Shown piece after piece: positions 4,738 to 5,965 of a DNA stretch of 5,965 bases (position 1 is the first letter of the stretch; every line of letters begins with the position of its first letter). The stretch spans positions 1-5,965 of the forward strand of contig CALFOB010000145.1 in assembly GCA_937919125.1 (NCBI GenBank), read 5' to 3'. The stretch comes from an uncultured Micrococcales bacterium. GTDB taxonomy: Bacteria > Actinomycetota > Actinomycetes > Actinomycetales > Microbacteriaceae. The notes beneath the pieces were generated by a model. The model was given only the letters and a program-made list of their open reading frames with translations. It was not told where the DNA came from and ran no database searches. The translations under genes and the position numbers were made by a program.

Positions 4738-5145
4738 ATGGATATCTTCATCACTATCGCGGCTCTTGCAGCCTCATTATTCGTCGCTTACGCATTTGTA
4801 AAAGCAGGCGTAGACAAACTTCGCACAGCAGATGCTGACCTACTAGCAAGAGGCTGGGGATGGGTTGATAAATTCCCTAAGGGATCAACTAAGTTCATTG
4901 GTCTAGCTGAGCTTCTAGGTGGTCTTGGAGTTATCTTGGCACCGGTAGCAGTGACAGTTTTCAACTTTGACTGGGCTAAGCCAATTGGTATTGCTGCAGG
5001 TGCTGGTTTGGTTCTAGTAATGGTGCTAGCGAACCTAACTCACATTGTTCGTAAGGAATTCAAGTACACATACAAGTCAGGTCTAATGCTTCTAGCTGCA
5101 ACTATCGTTGCAACAGTTCTACTTGCTTTCTACCCGACAGCCTAA
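4738..5145 (+). CDS. DoxX-family small membrane protein
   Basis: This is a 135-residue protein with four predicted membrane helices at about 4-23, 51-75, 82-104 and 113-132, the usual DoxX-like size and layout. The stretch KFIGLAELLGGLGVILAP (52-69), with its G-x-x-E-L-x-G-G-L pattern, is the most diagnostic part. H102 lies at the end of helix 3. DoxX proteins are linked to thiosulfate:quinone oxidoreductase in archaea and to an oxidative-stress membrane complex in mycobacteria, but most members have no known reaction, and none can be assigned here. The gene has its own consensus promoter and ribosome-binding site. Its TAA overlaps the stop of the converging ECF gene. Whether it works with the heliorhodopsin upstream is open. 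Confidence 0.85.
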   Translation: MDIFITIAALAASLFVAYAFVKAGVDKLRTADADLLARGWGWVDKFPKGSTKFIGLAELLGGLGVILAPVAVTVFNFDWAKPIGIAAGAGLVLVMVLANLTHIVRKEFKYTYKSGLMLLAATIVATVLLAFYPTA

Positions 5146-5906
5146 GTATTTCTTCCAACGCCAGCCCTGGTTGCTGCTCTTTTTAGAGTGGCGATCAGGG
5201 CTGTGCCAGTTAAGAGGATAAGTAATGAGGTTGTGATTGCTCTACCGGTATCCCATAACAATCCACCGGTAACAATTTCGTATTGCAGGAATCTAGTGAG
5301 GTTGGATACCAATGGATCTCCAGCTACATAACTTATCTGTGTTCCAGTACCAGCTAGGTATGGCCAGTTCCACAGCGTCATTAGAGCTCCATAAACAAAG
5401 CTTGCTATCACCGCATAGATAACTAGATAAAGTTTTGTCAGCCAAGATCTCTTCACATGAGGTATCAGACCTGCACCTAAACCAATTAGAGCAGCTCCCA
5501 TCATCTGGAAAGGTAGCCAAGGTCCAACTCCACCTGTGAGTAGTGCAGAAACAAATATGGAACCTGCTCCAAGAATGAAACCAAACCCACTACCAAATAC
5601 ATAAGCACCCAAAATAATCAGGAAGAAGGAAGTTTCTATTCCTGCTGTTCCTGCACCTAGGAGTCTGATAACTGCATTGAGAGCAACCAATACTCCTAAT
5701 AGAGCAAGCTGTTTAGAACTTATGTCTCCTGTTGCAAACTCAACCAGAATCAGCAGCAACGTTAAAGGCATCAAAACAATAAAGACACTTTGAGCTAATT
5801 GGGTTTCACTAGTAGTGCTCTGAGCAATCAAAAGTGGCCAAGCAAACATGAGAAGGCTGCCTAGCCCTGCGAGACCGATACTGAATCTAGAAATAACTAA
5901 TCTCAT
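5142..5906 (-). CDS. ECF transporter substrate-binding (S) component
   Basis: This is a 254-residue membrane protein that would capture a vitamin or similar micronutrient and work with an ECF module (two ATPases plus an EcfT/CbiQ-type protein). It is recognised by stretches I associate with a widespread actinobacterial S-component family: RLLGAGTAGIETSFFLI (81-97), FGSGFGF (104-110), ALLTGGVGPWLPFQMMGAA (121-139) and LLWDTGRA (216-223). Hydrophobic segments are at about 8-28, 38-58, 66-84, 92-119, 132-150, 158-178 and 225-243. The substrate is not determined; cobalamin-type compounds are one possibility for related families. The ATG at 5906 overlaps the preceding gene's stop (ATGA) and has AGGTG 5 nt upstream, so it is translationally coupled. 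Its TAG overlaps the doxX TAA from the other strand, with no terminator between. Confidence 0.85.
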   Translation of the reverse strand: MRLVISRFSIGLAGLGSLLMFAWPLLIAQSTTSETQLAQSVFIVLMPLTLLLILVEFATGDISSKQLALLGVLVALNAVIRLLGAGTAGIETSFFLIILGAYVFGSGFGFILGAGSIFVSALLTGGVGPWLPFQMMGAALIGLGAGLIPHVKRSWLTKLYLVIYAVIASFVYGALMTLWNWPYLAGTGTQISYVAGDPLVSNLTRFLQYEIVTGGLLWDTGRAITTSLLILLTGTALIATLKRAATRAGVGRNT

Positions 5907-5965
5907 AGCTGCACCTGCTCAAGGCTGATAAGTCCTGGCTCATTAGAAATCTCAGCAAGCTGAGA
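5903..5965 (-). CDS. 3' end of upstream gene, possibly an ECF/CbiO-type ATPase (partial)
   Basis: On the minus strand a frame is open from the window edge to the TGA at 5905-5903. It encodes the 20 C-terminal residues SQLAEISNEPGLISLEQVQL. The stop overlaps the start of the ECF S component as ATGA, so the two are in one operon. In related actinobacterial clusters the S component follows an energy-coupling ATPase and a CbiQ-like gene, and the tail pattern (hydrophobic helix, then P-x-L-I-S-x-E) is compatible with such an ATPase. The visible part is too short for a firm call. Confidence 0.5.
   Translation of the reverse strand, partial: SQLAEISNEPGLISLEQVQL

Overview
The window looks like a chromosomal segment of a small-genome aquatic actinobacterium. 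The evidence is the order ftsE-ftsX-smpB-ssrA, an actinobacterial-type ECF S component, a freshwater/marine-type heliorhodopsin, short intergenic gaps, GTG/TTG starts, and base composition that by eye is in the mid-40s % GC. That composition is low for the phylum but usual in planktonic lineages such as acI or Luna-type Microbacteriaceae. I cannot choose a genus from the sequence alone. No mobile element, CRISPR array, tRNA or rRNA is visible.

Layout. Positions 1-2013 (+ strand) hold a core block: the last codons of a gene that is probably ftsE, then ftsX (divisome ABC-like complex), smpB and the tmRNA gene ssrA (trans-translation), closed by a 16-bp perfect hairpin. From 2019 a LysE-family exporter runs on the minus strand. 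It is divergent from an isochorismatase-fold hydrolase, with a 16-bp near-palindrome between them. Next comes a heliorhodopsin gene (3304-4167), the most notable item. It carries the retinal-binding lysine, the counterion glutamate and both inner-cavity histidines, and ends at a strong terminator. A minus-strand HicB-like/HTH protein (4235-4615) and a plus-strand DoxX-family membrane protein (4738-5145) diverge from a symmetric pair of overlapping promoters. An ECF-transporter S component (5142-5906, minus) converges on doxX with overlapping stop codons and is translationally coupled to a gene leaving the window.

How the parts relate. FtsE/FtsX couple septal division to cell-wall hydrolases. 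SmpB and tmRNA act as one machine that rescues stalled ribosomes. The isochorismatase-like gene and heliorhodopsin are co-directional 42 bp apart and may be cotranscribed, but heliorhodopsin has its own strong ribosome-binding site and a codon pattern suggesting high expression. Heliorhodopsins are light-sensing proteins without an established transport role in most bacteria. The neighbouring hydrolase, small DNA-binding-type protein and DoxX-family protein are therefore worth testing as a light- or redox-responsive module; this is inference from position only. No retinal or carotenoid synthesis gene is in the window.
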